Part shown: one piece after another, positions 51,619 through 61,369 of the stretch
Layout of the letters: every line of letters begins with the position of its first letter
How positions within the stretch are numbered: the stretch's first letter is position 1
Assembly: GCA_963834135.1 (NCBI GenBank)
Contig: CAWIAN010000008.1
Location: forward strand, 124,001 to 188,000
Source: Bog-257 sp963834135
Lineage (GTDB): Bacteria; Acidobacteriota; Terriglobia; Terriglobales; Acidobacteriaceae
Length of the DNA stretch: 64,000 nucleotides
Reading direction: 5' to 3'
The notes under the pieces: generated by a model
What the model was told of the DNA's origin: nothing
The model's input: only the letters and a program-made list of their open reading frames with translations
Database searches by the model: none
Program-made: the position numbers and the translations under genes

Positions 51619-53106
51619 CTAATCCGGCTGAAGCACCCCACCAGGCACCACTCTCGGCACGCGATGCCTTCGCCAATAGGTAAATCCTAAAACCCCTGCG
51701 AAGACTACGAACACCACGTACCACCATCGGATCGTAACTCCGGTTTCGGGCTTCACCACCCGAACGGGCAACGACACCTCCGAGCTTTGCCCGTCATGCG
51801 CGACATGAACCTGCAACGTCCATTCTCCTTCGGACGGCAACTCTACGGCGGCGGCCTGAAGCAGCTTGTTTTCTGACTCGTCGCTGCTGGCTCTGACTTG
51901 CGCCGTCGATGGCGAGCCGCTAGCCTGCGTCGCCTGCAACTCGACATCGGCGTCCTGCACGACCTGCAATGAGTCGCGGTCCTGCACCAGCACGCTGAAC
52001 TCGGATCGCCCGGCATCGAGATCTCCCGGCAACGCGAACACCGAGATGACGAACGGCCCCGATGTTTGCGACAGGCGAAGCGCTACGTCGTCATCGTCCG
52101 ATCCTCCCGACGCCAACGCCGCCAGGCACAATCCCGAGACGACAAAGATCGCAACGAAGGTGATCGCCTCGACGGTCGAGGCGCGAAAGCGGTTGCGCAA
52201 CATTCGTGGAGCAAACGACAAACCGCGTCCCACGGCAAAAACGGCATCGAGCGATGGCCCTTCACTCCGCTTGATTCGGGCCGGCGAAAGTTTGCGGCTC
52301 GACAGGCACTGCATGGCGATGATGGCCGCGGGAATGAGAAACACGGTCCCACCAATCACCCACATGATCGCGCCGGCAGCGGCCTGGTCGGCCAACGCCG
52401 AGAAACCGAAGAGCCGCGGCGTGGTCGCATAGGACGGATAGATCACGCGATCGCCGAAGACCAGGATCGCCGACAGTGCCGTGTTTTGCAGATCGCCGAT
52501 CAGCAGATACGGCACCGCGATCCAGCGCGCCCACTTTGAGCGGCTGGGCCACGGCTGGATCACCGGCCACCAGAAGATCAGCGAAGCGACAAAGAAACAG
52601 ACGTGCTCGAACTCGTGCCACGAACTCGACGCGAGCGCCAGCTCGTACAGCCGCGGCGTGTGCCAGGCAAACATAGTCACGCCCATGATGATCAATGCGA
52701 CCGCCGGATGAATCAGCGCATTGCCGACGCGTATGGCGACTCGCCAGTTGAGGAAGGGCCCGGCGAACTCGCGCGCAGCGAAGATCGGCAGGCCACGCAC
52801 CAGCGGCACCAGTGGGGCGCCCATCAGCAGCAGCGGAGGCGCAATCATCATCAGCGTCATGTGCTGCAGCATGTGGGCCGTGAGGAGAAATCCGGAGAGC
52901 GTATCGAAGGGCGAAGCCAGCGCCACCCACAAGGCAAGCAGTCCCAGCAGAAAACTGGCAGCACGCCACGGCGGAACGAAGGGAACTCTGGCGCGACGCA
53001 GCAGCAGCCAGCCGCGCAGATAAATCAGCGCCGTAAGCGTCAGCGCAAAAGTCGCAGCCGGTGGGATGGACCAGGAGAGCAGAGCGGCTTGCGCTGGGGA
53101 GAGCAT
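51619..53106 (-). CDS. ctaG: CtaG/caa3-type cytochrome c oxidase assembly protein with extracytoplasmic C-terminal domain
   Basis: 495 residues. Residues about 10-270 contain seven or more transmembrane helices of the caa3_CtaG family, with the His-rich membrane motifs HMLQHMTLMMIAPPLL, MFAWHTPRLYEL and SSWHEFEHVCFF expected for copper delivery. About 270-330 is a linker with another helix. About 340-470 is a soluble beta domain (FALPGDLDAGRSEFSVLVQD, WTLQVHVAHDGQSSEVSLPV) like FixH/YtkA modules, then a last helix near residue 475. The fusion resembles copper-handling proteins. No cox subunits adjoin. Start at ATG 53106. Confidence 0.85.
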   Translation of the reverse strand: MLSPAQAALLSWSIPPAATFALTLTALIYLRGWLLLRRARVPFVPPWRAASFLLGLLALWVALASPFDTLSGFLLTAHMLQHMTLMMIAPPLLLMGAPLVPLVRGLPIFAAREFAGPFLNWRVAIRVGNALIHPAVALIIMGVTMFAWHTPRLYELALASSSWHEFEHVCFFVASLIFWWPVIQPWPSRSKWARWIAVPYLLIGDLQNTALSAILVFGDRVIYPSYATTPRLFGFSALADQAAAGAIMWVIGGTVFLIPAAIIAMQCLSSRKLSPARIKRSEGPSLDAVFAVGRGLSFAPRMLRNRFRASTVEAITFVAIFVVSGLCLAALASGGSDDDDVALRLSQTSGPFVISVFALPGDLDAGRSEFSVLVQDRDSLQVVQDADVELQATQASGSPSTAQVRASSDESENKLLQAAAVELPSEGEWTLQVHVAHDGQSSEVSLPVRVVKPETGVTIRWWYVVFVVFAGVLGFTYWRRHRVPRVVPGGVLQPD

Positions 53107-53307
53107 GCGGTGACGACCATTGTAGGACAGTGGGTATCGGGTAGTGGATAGTCGTTAGGAGATAGGGGCCGCGATAACAACCACGATCCGACTGATTCGT
53201 TTTCCACTAGCCCAAAGTCTTAGCTTCGATGCGGCGCTGCAGAATTGTTCCATCCCACTCATTCGAAAAACGCGAATGAATCGGACACCCGTGACGACAA
53301 GTGGTCT

Positions 53308-53694
53308 TCAGGCGTCGTGCGTGAAATCGTAGAAGACACGCAACAGGTTGCCATCCAGATCAGCAGCGGTGAACTCGTGCAGGTTCCAGGGCTTCGATTC
53401 CGCCGGAGAGACGATCTTCGCCTGACTCCCGCGCCACAGTTCGTGCAGTTCGTCTACTTCCGAAATGCTCTGGAGGTTCAGCCAGATCACCACTGGTGCG
53501 GCGTTCCGGTATCCCTCGCGAAAGCTGTGACCAGTGAGGAAGAGCCGGCAATGGCCCCTGGAAATTCCTGCGATGTCATCGTCTGAGCTGCGCCAGTCCA
53601 ACTTGAAGCCGAGGTGCTTCACGTAATACGCGACAGCCTGGTCTACATCCTCGACCGGGATCTCGGGCACTGCGCTGGGGAATTCCGATGACAT
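53308..53694 (-). CDS. VOC-family (glyoxalase/bleomycin-resistance-like) protein
   Basis: 128 residues with two beta-alpha-beta-beta-beta halves: VPEIPVEDVDQAVAYYVKHLGFKLDWRS and LHEFTAADLDGNLLRVFYDF. Candidate metal ligands Glu and His remain (HEF, DLDGN...). It resembles bleomycin-binding/antibiotic-sequestering members, but the family is broad. It lies 15 bp downstream of the NDH-2 gene on the same strand. Confidence 0.8.
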   Translation of the reverse strand: MSSEFPSAVPEIPVEDVDQAVAYYVKHLGFKLDWRSSDDDIAGISRGHCRLFLTGHSFREGYRNAAPVVIWLNLQSISEVDELHELWRGSQAKIVSPAESKPWNLHEFTAADLDGNLLRVFYDFTHDA

Positions 53695-53709
53695 TGCAGG
53701 TCTCCGCCC

Positions 53710-55029
53710 CTACCCGTCGTTGCTTTTGGCTTGCGCCGGCGTAGTGGCCGGCGTCTCCGCATCGTCGTGCCAGTCGATGTCTTCCTGGCTGAAGCGGTCG
53801 AGCACCTGATCGCCTTTCACTTCGCTGAAGTAGTCCCAGGCCCATTCGACGAACGCCTCAATGCGCGCGCGCGTCGTCGACAGCAGGGCAGCGTGTACGC
53901 CCAGCCAGGCTGTGAAGGCGATCGGACCTTCGAGTTCATAGCGCTTCGGACCCATCTCGGCGACGGCGGCGCTGCGTCCGATCATCGCCATGATGCCCTT
54001 GTCGAAATACTTGAACGGTTTGCGTTCGTCACCGTTCATGTCGGCGATGATATTTTTCGCGCACCACTTGCCAGCCTGTTCGGCCACCGACGCCAGCTGT
54101 GGCAGAACCTTCTCACGCTCGGTGATATTGGCGAAGTCGCCGATCGCGAATACGTCGCGATGCCCCTCCACCGTCAGATCGTCTTGCGCGTCGAGGCGCC
54201 CGCCATGTCCCGGACGCACGCCGACCTTGGTCGACAGGTCCGCGGCCCGCAGTCCACCGGCCCAGATTACGGTGTGGGTTGGAATGACTCTGCCGTCGGA
54301 CAGCACGACGTGACCGGCCGCCACTTCCTTCACTGCCATGTGGAGATGAATCTTCACGCCGCGCTCTTCCAACATCTTCGCGGCGTACACCTGAGCTTTT
54401 TCCGAGAAGGCATTCAATACTGCGCCGCACATGTCGACCATGTGGATGCCGACCTTGTAGAGCGGCAGGTTGGGATACTCCTCTTTGAGCGAGCGATGGA
54501 TCATGTCGCCCATGCAGCCCGCCATTTCGGTGCCTGTCGGACCCGCACCCACGAGCACGAAGTTCAGCGCCCCTTTTTCGATCAGCGATTGATCGCGGTC
54601 GGCGGCCTCGAGCACCGCAAGTATTCTGGAGCGCAGCAGCTCGGCGTCGTGCAACGAGTAAAGCGGATAGCTATGCTGATCGGCGCCCGGCGTGCCGAAG
54701 AAGTTGGCGACCGATCCCGCTGCCAGCACCAGGTAATCGCCCTGATAAGTTTTGCCGTGCGCTGTGGTGACGGTACGCGAGGCAAGGTCGGCGGAGACCA
54801 CCTCATCCATGGTGACTTCGACGTTGGGGTGGCGCACCAGCATGTTGCGCAAACTGAAGGCGACGTTGCTGGGCGCGAGAAATCCCGAGGCCACCTGGTA
54901 GAGCAGCGGCTGGAATTGCTGGTAATTATTCTTGTCGATGAGCGTAATTCGGATTTCCGAATGCGCTGCCAGCTTTCGGGCACAGTTCAATCCGGCGAAA
55001 CCTCCGCCGACGATCACCACGTGTTTCAT
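53710..55029 (-). CDS. ndh: Type II NADH:quinone oxidoreductase (NDH-2)
   Basis: 439 residues. Two Rossmann motifs: FAD (VVIVGGGFAGLNCARKL) and NADH (LNFVLVGAGPTGTEMAGCMG). The FAD-proximal AIGDFANI and quinone-side C-terminal amphipathic region (TAWLGVHAALLSTTRARIEAFVEWAWDYF) are typical of membrane-associated NDH-2, which passes electrons from NADH to quinone without pumping protons. It starts at ATG 55029, divergent from the RND operon (204-bp gap). Confidence 0.92.
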   Translation of the reverse strand: MKHVVIVGGGFAGLNCARKLAAHSEIRITLIDKNNYQQFQPLLYQVASGFLAPSNVAFSLRNMLVRHPNVEVTMDEVVSADLASRTVTTAHGKTYQGDYLVLAAGSVANFFGTPGADQHSYPLYSLHDAELLRSRILAVLEAADRDQSLIEKGALNFVLVGAGPTGTEMAGCMGDMIHRSLKEEYPNLPLYKVGIHMVDMCGAVLNAFSEKAQVYAAKMLEERGVKIHLHMAVKEVAAGHVVLSDGRVIPTHTVIWAGGLRAADLSTKVGVRPGHGGRLDAQDDLTVEGHRDVFAIGDFANITEREKVLPQLASVAEQAGKWCAKNIIADMNGDERKPFKYFDKGIMAMIGRSAAVAEMGPKRYELEGPIAFTAWLGVHAALLSTTRARIEAFVEWAWDYFSEVKGDQVLDRFSQEDIDWHDDAETPATTPAQAKSNDG

Positions 55030-55233
55030 CGGTCCAGCTCAACTTTCGGGATTAGCTGCGGTGTACGGTGAGATTGCGAGTGCTAGAACTCTACAAAACC
55101 CGCGAAATGTAAGCAACTAAGAAAATTACTAGTAGCAAAACCAGCCGGATTCAGCTAGAAAAAAAGCTCATAATCCTCGCTGGCGAATCGAGTTGTGTCC
55201 AAATCCTCGCTGAGTCTGAGGCAGGAGTCTGTC

Positions 55234-56499
55234 ATGCGAACCGCAGTTGCGCCTTCACGTCCCGACCCCTCGTCCCGTTCGGCTTCTTCCGAGCGGAGAT
55301 TGTGCCGCGCTACGGCTGTTCTGACCTTGCTTGCCGCGCTCGCACTGCTGGCCGGATGCGAAAAGAAGGAAGAAGCTCCGAAGCCCGGCCCACCCGAGGT
55401 CAGCGTGGTGACGCCTATGCAGCAGGACGTGCCGGAGTACACCGAGTATGTGGCGCAGCTGAACGGCCCGGTCAACGCCGAGATCACGCCCAAGGTGCAA
55501 GGGTACCTGCTGCGGCAGGATTATCAGAACGGGTACTTCGTGAAGGCGGGGCAGTTGCTCTTTGAGCTCGATCCACGCCAGTACCAGGCGGCGCTGGATC
55601 AGTCGAAGGCCGACGTGGCCCAGGCCCAGGCCAACCTCTCCCGCGTGCAAGCTGACGTGGCGCGCGACACGCCCCTGGCGGCGCAGAGCGCCATCCCGCA
55701 AAAGCAGCTGGACAACGACGTCGCGAACCAGCAGTCGTGGGAAGCGGAAGTGAAAGCGAAGCAGGCGGCGGTGGCCAACGCCGAATTGAATCTGGGCTGG
55801 ACCAAGGTTTACTCCCCGATCGACGGCATCGCCGGGGTATCGGCTTCGCAGGTCGGCGACCTGGTGGGCACGGCGACCAAGATGACGACCATCTCGCAGG
55901 TCAATCCCATCTGGGCGTACTTCAACGTCAGCGAGAGCCGCTTCCTCGGGTTTGCCCCTGAGGTCACGAAGGTCATCACGGGAAAGGTGCCGATCTCGAA
56001 GGCGGGCGGTCAAATGAGCATCGAGTACATTCAGGCCAACGATCAGGTCTTTCCCGCCAAGGGCAAAATCATTTACGTCAACCGCCAGGTGGGCACGCAG
56101 ACGGGCACCATCCAGATGGCGGCCGAGTTTGCCAATCCTGACGCGCTGCTTCGTCCCGGCGGCTTCGGGCGCGTGCGCCTGTTGACGGGAACGAACAACG
56201 GCGCGCTGCTGGTGCCGCAGCCGGCCGTCATGCAGGTGCAGTCGATGTATCAGGTGCTGGTAGTCACTCCCGAGAACAAGGCTGTCTTCCGTCCGGTGAA
56301 GGTGGGCGATCGTGTGGGCACCAACTGGATCATCACCGACGGGCTCAAGCCCGGGGAAAAAGTCGTGGTTGACGGGCTGCTGAAGATTCAGCAGTTCGCC
56401 GCGCTTGACCCCGAAGCCGCTCGCCAGGGGATTCCGGTGGTTGCCAAGCCGTACGTGCCACCCGCGGCGCCGGCCGGTGGCGCTCCAGGGAGCAACTGA
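55234..56499 (+). CDS. RND efflux periplasmic adaptor lipoprotein
   Basis: 421 residues from ATG 55234, which has CAGGAG upstream; a GTG at 55195 is less likely. A lipobox (LALLAGCEKK) puts it on the inner membrane facing the periplasm. Adaptor features: VSVVTPMQQDVPEYTEY, lipoyl halves LRQDYQNGYFVKAGQLLFELD and YSPIDGIAG, a coiled coil (residues about 115-180) and a beta-barrel/MP domain (VGDRVGTNWIITDGLKPGEK). It bridges the pump and outer-membrane channel encoded next. Gap to the pump gene is 2 bp. The palindrome TACTAGTA (55127-55134) in the divergent region is a possible operator. Confidence 0.92.
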   Translation: MRTAVAPSRPDPSSRSASSERRLCRATAVLTLLAALALLAGCEKKEEAPKPGPPEVSVVTPMQQDVPEYTEYVAQLNGPVNAEITPKVQGYLLRQDYQNGYFVKAGQLLFELDPRQYQAALDQSKADVAQAQANLSRVQADVARDTPLAAQSAIPQKQLDNDVANQQSWEAEVKAKQAAVANAELNLGWTKVYSPIDGIAGVSASQVGDLVGTATKMTTISQVNPIWAYFNVSESRFLGFAPEVTKVITGKVPISKAGGQMSIEYIQANDQVFPAKGKIIYVNRQVGTQTGTIQMAAEFANPDALLRPGGFGRVRLLTGTNNGALLVPQPAVMQVQSMYQVLVVTPENKAVFRPVKVGDRVGTNWIITDGLKPGEKVVVDGLLKIQQFAALDPEAARQGIPVVAKPYVPPAAPAGGAPGSN

Positions 56500-56501
56500 T
56501 C

Positions 56502-59500
56502 ATGCCTAAATTTTTTATCAATCGTCCGATCGTGGCGATGTGTATCTCCATCCTGATGGTGCTGGTCGGGGTGGTGTCCATGCTCAGCTTGCCTACGGCC
56601 CAGTTCCCGAACATTGCCGATCCGCAGATCCAGGTGCTGGCGACGTACCCCGGCGCCGATTCGCAAACCATTGCCGAGTCGGTCGCGACCCCGATCGAGC
56701 AGCAGATGTCTGGCGTCAGCGGCATGAATTACATGTATTCCACCAGCGCCAGCAACGGCAGCATGACGCTGACGGTGGACTTCGCGCTGGGCACGGTCGC
56801 CAACACCGACCAGATCCTGGCGCAGATGCGCACCAACCAGGCGAACTCGCAGTTGCCCAGCGCCGTCATCAACAGCGGCATCACCGTGCAGCAGTCCACC
56901 TCATCGCCGCTGTTGCTGCTGTCGCTCTCCTCGCCCAACGGCACCTACGACAACATCTTCCTGGCCAACTACGCCAACATCAATCTGAATTATGCCCTGA
57001 CGCGTCTTCCCGGCGTGGCTTCGGTGTCGGTCTTCGGCGCCGGCCTGTACTCGATGCGTATCTGGGTGAATCCTGACACGCTGGCCAATCTGGGGATCAC
57101 GGTTCCAGAGATCATCAGCGCCGTCCAGGCGCAGAACGCCGTGAATCCCGCCGGCCAGATCGGCGGCCAGCCAGTTCCTCCCGGACAGCAATTTACGTAC
57201 AACGTGCGCGCGCCCGGCCGTCTCACTTCGCCGGAAGAGTTCGGCCAGATCATCCTTCGCGCCACTCCCGATGGCGGCATATTGCGCCTGAAGGATGTCG
57301 CCCGGCTGGAACTCGGAGCGCAGACCTACACCATGCAAGGCCGCTCCAACGGCAAGCCGGCGGCGCTGCTCGGCATCTATCTGACGCCGGGTGCCAACGC
57401 GCTGCAGACCGCCAACGAAGTGAAAGACTTCATGAAGGAAGCCAGCGGCCGCTTCCCGCAGGACCTGACCTACAGCGTTCCACTCGACACTACGCTGGCC
57501 ATCACCGCCGGTATCGACGAAATCCGCAAGACGCTCTTCGAAGCGCTGGCACTGGTCATCCTCGTCGTCTTCATCTTCCTGCAAGGCTGGCGCGCGACCC
57601 TGATTCCGCTGCTGGCCGTTCCCGTCTCGCTCGTTGGCGCCTTCATCGTCTTCCCGATTCTCGGATTTTCCATCAACACGCTGTCGCTCTTCGGACTGGT
57701 GCTGGCCATCGGACTGGTGGTCGATGACGCCATCGTCGTCGTGGAAGCCGTAGAACATCACATCGAAGGGGGCATGACGCCGCACGACGCGGCGCAGTTG
57801 GCGATGGAAGAGGTATCGGGCCCGGTCATCGCCATCGCCCTGATTCTCGCCGCCGTGTTCATTCCGACGGCATTTGTTCCCGGCATTACCGGACAGCTCT
57901 ACCAGCAGTTCGCCGTAACCATCGCCGTGTCGGTATTGTTCTCGGCGTTCAACGCGCTGTCGCTCAGCCCGGCCCTGTCGGCCATGCTGCTGCGGCCGAA
58001 GAAAGAATCGCGCGGCCCGCTGGGGGCGTTCTTCCGCTGGTTCAACCGGATGTTTGGACGTGCGACCGACGGCTACGTCGGCATCTGCCGTCATCTGATT
58101 CACAAAGCCGGATTCGCCTTCATCCTGCTCGGCATTCTCTGCGTGGGCGCGGCCTTCTTCGGATCGAAAGTTCCCGGCAGCTTCCTGCCCGATGAAGATC
58201 AAGGCTACGTCTTCGGCGGGTTGCAATTGCCCGACGCCTCCTCGCTGCAACGCACATCCGAAGCGGCGCGCCAGGTCGAGGACATCATGATGAAGACGCC
58301 GGGCGTGCAGAGCGTCAGCTCGATCATCGGCTACAGTTTGCTCAGCGGCGTCCAGACCACCTACAGCGCGTTCTTCTTCGTGTCGTTCAAGCCATGGGAC
58401 GAGCGCAAGACTCCGGAAACCAGCTACGACGGGATCAAGCTGCACCTGGCGCGCGCGCTCTCGCAGGTCAACTCCGGCATCGCCTTCGCATTTCCGCCAC
58501 CCGCCATTCTGGGCGTCGGAACCTCGGGCGGTTTTACCTTCATTCTCGAAGACCGCTCTGGCAGCGGCACCGACTTCCTGGCGAAGAACACGCAGACGTT
58601 TATCCAGGCAGCCCGTAAGCGGCCTGAACTTTCCGGCATCATGACGACCGCGCTCTTCGGCGTGCCCCAGGTCGGCGTCGACGTCGACAAAGCGAAGGTG
58701 CTGACGCAGCAGATTCCGCTGAGCAACGTCTACCAGACCCTGCAGGCATTCATGGGCGGCGCGCTGATCAATTACTTCAACCAGTTCGGGCTGCAGTGGC
58801 AGGTCTGGGTGCAGGCCGATGGTGCATTCCGAACCAGCGCCGAAAATCTGGGCAAGTTTTACGTGAAGAACACCGCCGGCGACATGGTGCCCTTAAGCAC
58901 GCTGACCAGTACCACACCGCGTTCCGGCGCCGAATTCATCATGCGTCAGAACCTGTATCAGTCGGTGCAGATCAACGGCAACGCCGCGCCCGGTTACAGC
59001 TCAGGTCAGGCGATGGCGGCATTGGAAGACGTCTTCAAGCAGACCATGCCGACGCAGATGGGTTACGACTGGAGCGGCATGTCGTACCAGCAGCAGAAGG
59101 CGGCGCAGGGTGTCAGCCCGGCCACCATCTTCAGCCTCTCGTTCCTGGTCGTCTTCCTCATCATGGCCGCGCAGTATGAAAGCTGGACGCTGCCGTTCTC
59201 CGTCCTGCTGGGCGTGCCTATCGCCGTCTTTGGTGCGTTCGTCGCGCTCTTCTTCCGCCACCTCGACAACGACGTGTACGCGCAGATCGGGCTGGTCATG
59301 CTCATTGGACTGTCCGCGAAAAACGCGATTCTGATCGTCGAATTCGCCAAGATGGAGTACGACAAGGGCGCAACCTTGATCGAGGCATCGCTGACCGGCG
59401 CAAAGCTGCGCTTGCGACCCATCCTGATGACGGCCTTCGCCTTCATCCTCGGTTGCGTTCCGCTGTGGACGGCCACTGGCGCCGGCGGCATTTCGCGACA

Positions 59501-59687
59501 AGTGCTGGGATCGGTCGTGATCGGCGGCATGTTAGCGGCAACCGCGCTTGCGATTTTCTTCATCCCGGTATCGTTCGACGTGGTCGAGCGCTTTGGCCTC
59601 TGGCTGTCGGGAGGGAAGAAGGAATTACCGCCGGGTCAGACGCCGCCTGCAACCAGCTCCAGCGCGAAAGGAGCCGGACATGACTAA
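56502..59687 (+). CDS. RND multidrug efflux pump (HAE1/AcrB family)
   Basis: A 1061-residue proton-driven inner-membrane pump. N-terminal MPKFFINRPIVAMCISILMV; twelve transmembrane helices and two large periplasmic loops. The proton-relay acidic pair is in LVLAIGLVVDDAIVVVEAVE, and the second half has LVMLIGLSAKNAILIVEFAK. The HAE1 family exports hydrophobic drugs, bile salts and solvents with an adaptor and a TolC-type channel, both present here. The gene overlaps the outer-membrane factor by 8 bp. Confidence 0.95.
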   Translation: MPKFFINRPIVAMCISILMVLVGVVSMLSLPTAQFPNIADPQIQVLATYPGADSQTIAESVATPIEQQMSGVSGMNYMYSTSASNGSMTLTVDFALGTVANTDQILAQMRTNQANSQLPSAVINSGITVQQSTSSPLLLLSLSSPNGTYDNIFLANYANINLNYALTRLPGVASVSVFGAGLYSMRIWVNPDTLANLGITVPEIISAVQAQNAVNPAGQIGGQPVPPGQQFTYNVRAPGRLTSPEEFGQIILRATPDGGILRLKDVARLELGAQTYTMQGRSNGKPAALLGIYLTPGANALQTANEVKDFMKEASGRFPQDLTYSVPLDTTLAITAGIDEIRKTLFEALALVILVVFIFLQGWRATLIPLLAVPVSLVGAFIVFPILGFSINTLSLFGLVLAIGLVVDDAIVVVEAVEHHIEGGMTPHDAAQLAMEEVSGPVIAIALILAAVFIPTAFVPGITGQLYQQFAVTIAVSVLFSAFNALSLSPALSAMLLRPKKESRGPLGAFFRWFNRMFGRATDGYVGICRHLIHKAGFAFILLGILCVGAAFFGSKVPGSFLPDEDQGYVFGGLQLPDASSLQRTSEAARQVEDIMMKTPGVQSVSSIIGYSLLSGVQTTYSAFFFVSFKPWDERKTPETSYDGIKLHLARALSQVNSGIAFAFPPPAILGVGTSGGFTFILEDRSGSGTDFLAKNTQTFIQAARKRPELSGIMTTALFGVPQVGVDVDKAKVLTQQIPLSNVYQTLQAFMGGALINYFNQFGLQWQVWVQADGAFRTSAENLGKFYVKNTAGDMVPLSTLTSTTPRSGAEFIMRQNLYQSVQINGNAAPGYSSGQAMAALEDVFKQTMPTQMGYDWSGMSYQQQKAAQGVSPATIFSLSFLVVFLIMAAQYESWTLPFSVLLGVPIAVFGAFVALFFRHLDNDVYAQIGLVMLIGLSAKNAILIVEFAKMEYDKGATLIEASLTGAKLRLRPILMTAFAFILGCVPLWTATGAGGISRQVLGSVVIGGMLAATALAIFFIPVSFDVVERFGLWLSGGKKELPPGQTPPATSSSAKGAGHD

Positions 59688-61104
59688 GGTGAGACTATCC
59701 GCTGTCGTTGTGTTGCTGCTCTCGTTGTCCGCGTGCAAGCTGGGGCCAAACTATCAGCGGCCGCCTCTGGATGTGCCCGGGCAATACCGTGGAGTGGCTC
59801 CCGACGCAACCACGCAGCAACCGAGTGCCGCCGCGCAGCAGCAGGCCGCCGAAGACTTCGCGCAGATGAAGTGGTGGACCGTCTTCCAGGACGACGTCCT
59901 CCAGGCGCTCATCAAGGAAGCCCTGGCCAATAACTACGACATGCGGATCGCCGCGGCGCGCATTCTGGAAGCCAGTGCGAACCTCGGCATCACCCGTGCC
60001 AATCAATTTCCCACGTTGAACGGCACCTTCTCCATCGTCAATCAGCAGTCCACACCGTTGGCCACTGGCTCGCCGACCATCGACACAGCCGGACTTCAGC
60101 TCAACTACATTGTGGATTTCTGGGGACAATACCGTCGTGCGACTGAGGCCGCCAAGGCTCAGTTGCTCTCGACCATGTACGGCCGCGACCTGGTGCAGAC
60201 CACGCTGATCTCGCTGGTCGCGCAGAATTACTTCCTGCTGCGCCAGTACGACGCGCAGCTCACGTATTCGAAGGACAGCGTCGACGCCTATGAGGGGATC
60301 CTCAAGCTGAACACCATCAAGTACAAGGGCGGCGACGCAGCCATCACCGATGTCTATCAGGCGCAGGTGCTGGTGCAGCAAGCCCAGGCCGAAGTCATTT
60401 CGTTGGAGCAGGTGATCGCGCAAACGGAAAACAACATCAGCTTGCTGCTGGGAAAGAATCCGCAGGACATACAGCGCGGGCTGGCACTGACCGATCAGGC
60501 GCATCTTCCCGATGTTCCTGTGGGATTGCCTTCCGCGTTGCTGGAGCGGCGTCCCGATGTGCGTCGCGATGAAGAGTCGCTGGTGGCCGCCAATGCCAAC
60601 GTCGGCGTAGCCAAGGCTCTGTTCTTTCCGCAGATCTCGCTGACCGGACAGTTCGGCGCAGCGAGCACCGCAATCTCCAGCTTCCTCGCCGGCCCGGCAA
60701 CTTTTTGGGCGGTCGGTGGACAGGTCACGCAGCCCATCTTCCAGGGCGGCCGCATCCGCGCCAACTATCACTTGGCGTGGGCGCAGCGCGACGAGGCCGA
60801 GCTCACTTACAAAAAGACCGTGCTGCAGGCTTTTGGCGACGTCTCCAACAGCCTGGTCGGCTACACCGACTCGCGCCGTTTCCGCATGAAGATCGAGGAA
60901 CAGGCGGCGACCTACAAAGAAACCGCCCGTCTGGCGAACGTGCGCTACCAGGGCGGTGTCACCAGCTTTCTGGAAGTGCTGGTGACTGAGCAGGACTACT
61001 TCAGCTCGGAGCTGCAACTCTCGCAAGCGTGGTTCCTGGAGATGCAGAACTACGTGCAGCTCTACCAGGCTCTAGGCGGAGGCTGGGATCCCGCGCAACC
61101 GTAA
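59680..61104 (+). CDS. Outer-membrane efflux factor (NodT/TolC type lipoprotein)
   Basis: 474 residues from ATG 59680, within the 3' end of the pump gene and with AAAGGAG upstream. Lipobox LSLSACKLGPNYQRP; NodT-family channels have this Cys-x-x-GPxYxRP start. Two repeats of helical hairpins build the trimeric channel (LNYIVDFWGQYRRATEAAKA, PSALLERRPDVRRDEESL, VTQPIFQGGRIRANYHLAWA). It completes the tripartite pump. No terminator hairpin is seen directly after the stop, only repeats. Confidence 0.92.
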   Translation: MTKVRLSAVVVLLLSLSACKLGPNYQRPPLDVPGQYRGVAPDATTQQPSAAAQQQAAEDFAQMKWWTVFQDDVLQALIKEALANNYDMRIAAARILEASANLGITRANQFPTLNGTFSIVNQQSTPLATGSPTIDTAGLQLNYIVDFWGQYRRATEAAKAQLLSTMYGRDLVQTTLISLVAQNYFLLRQYDAQLTYSKDSVDAYEGILKLNTIKYKGGDAAITDVYQAQVLVQQAQAEVISLEQVIAQTENNISLLLGKNPQDIQRGLALTDQAHLPDVPVGLPSALLERRPDVRRDEESLVAANANVGVAKALFFPQISLTGQFGAASTAISSFLAGPATFWAVGGQVTQPIFQGGRIRANYHLAWAQRDEAELTYKKTVLQAFGDVSNSLVGYTDSRRFRMKIEEQAATYKETARLANVRYQGGVTSFLEVLVTEQDYFSSELQLSQAWFLEMQNYVQLYQALGGGWDPAQP

Positions 61105-61109
61105 AGATC

Positions 61110-61285
61110 GGGTGCCCCAGGTCTCGCGACTTTCGAGATCTGGAAGGAAGAACAATCGGACCGACCAAGAACGCGGGTGCCCCATCCTGACCCCGATGTT
61201 GGGCTAGGGTGGGAGACGAAGAAACCAGATTCCGTTGAAGACCAAGAACCGGGTTTTGAAAGGGCACAGCTTCAGGTGTGCCGGC
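61110..61285. repeat. Intergenic repeat cluster (GTGCCCCA and GGCAC palindromes)
   Basis: GGGTGCCCCAGGTCTCG / CGAGATCTGG (61115-61142), GGGTGCCCCATCCTGA (61170-61185) and GGCACAGCTTCAGGTGTGCC (61263-61282). The same two families occur at 43711 and at 397/21036/30414/45159. Gap 61105-61369 has no gene. Confidence 0.6.
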
Positions 61286-61369
61286 AGCTCTCCTCACAAG
61301 AACCATCCCGAGGCGTCACTCCCACTTCCACCTCCGAGTAGAATGTCCTAGCCCCACCGGCGTTCGCCC

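Noticed and set aside
53731..55071. 446-residue plus-strand frame opposite NDH-2
   Set aside because: Shadow frame; NDH-2 has full FAD and NAD motifs on the minus strand.
56901..58445. 514-residue minus-strand frame opposite the RND pump
   Set aside because: Arg/Asp/Gln-rich shadow with no motif; the plus strand clearly encodes AcrB-type sequence.
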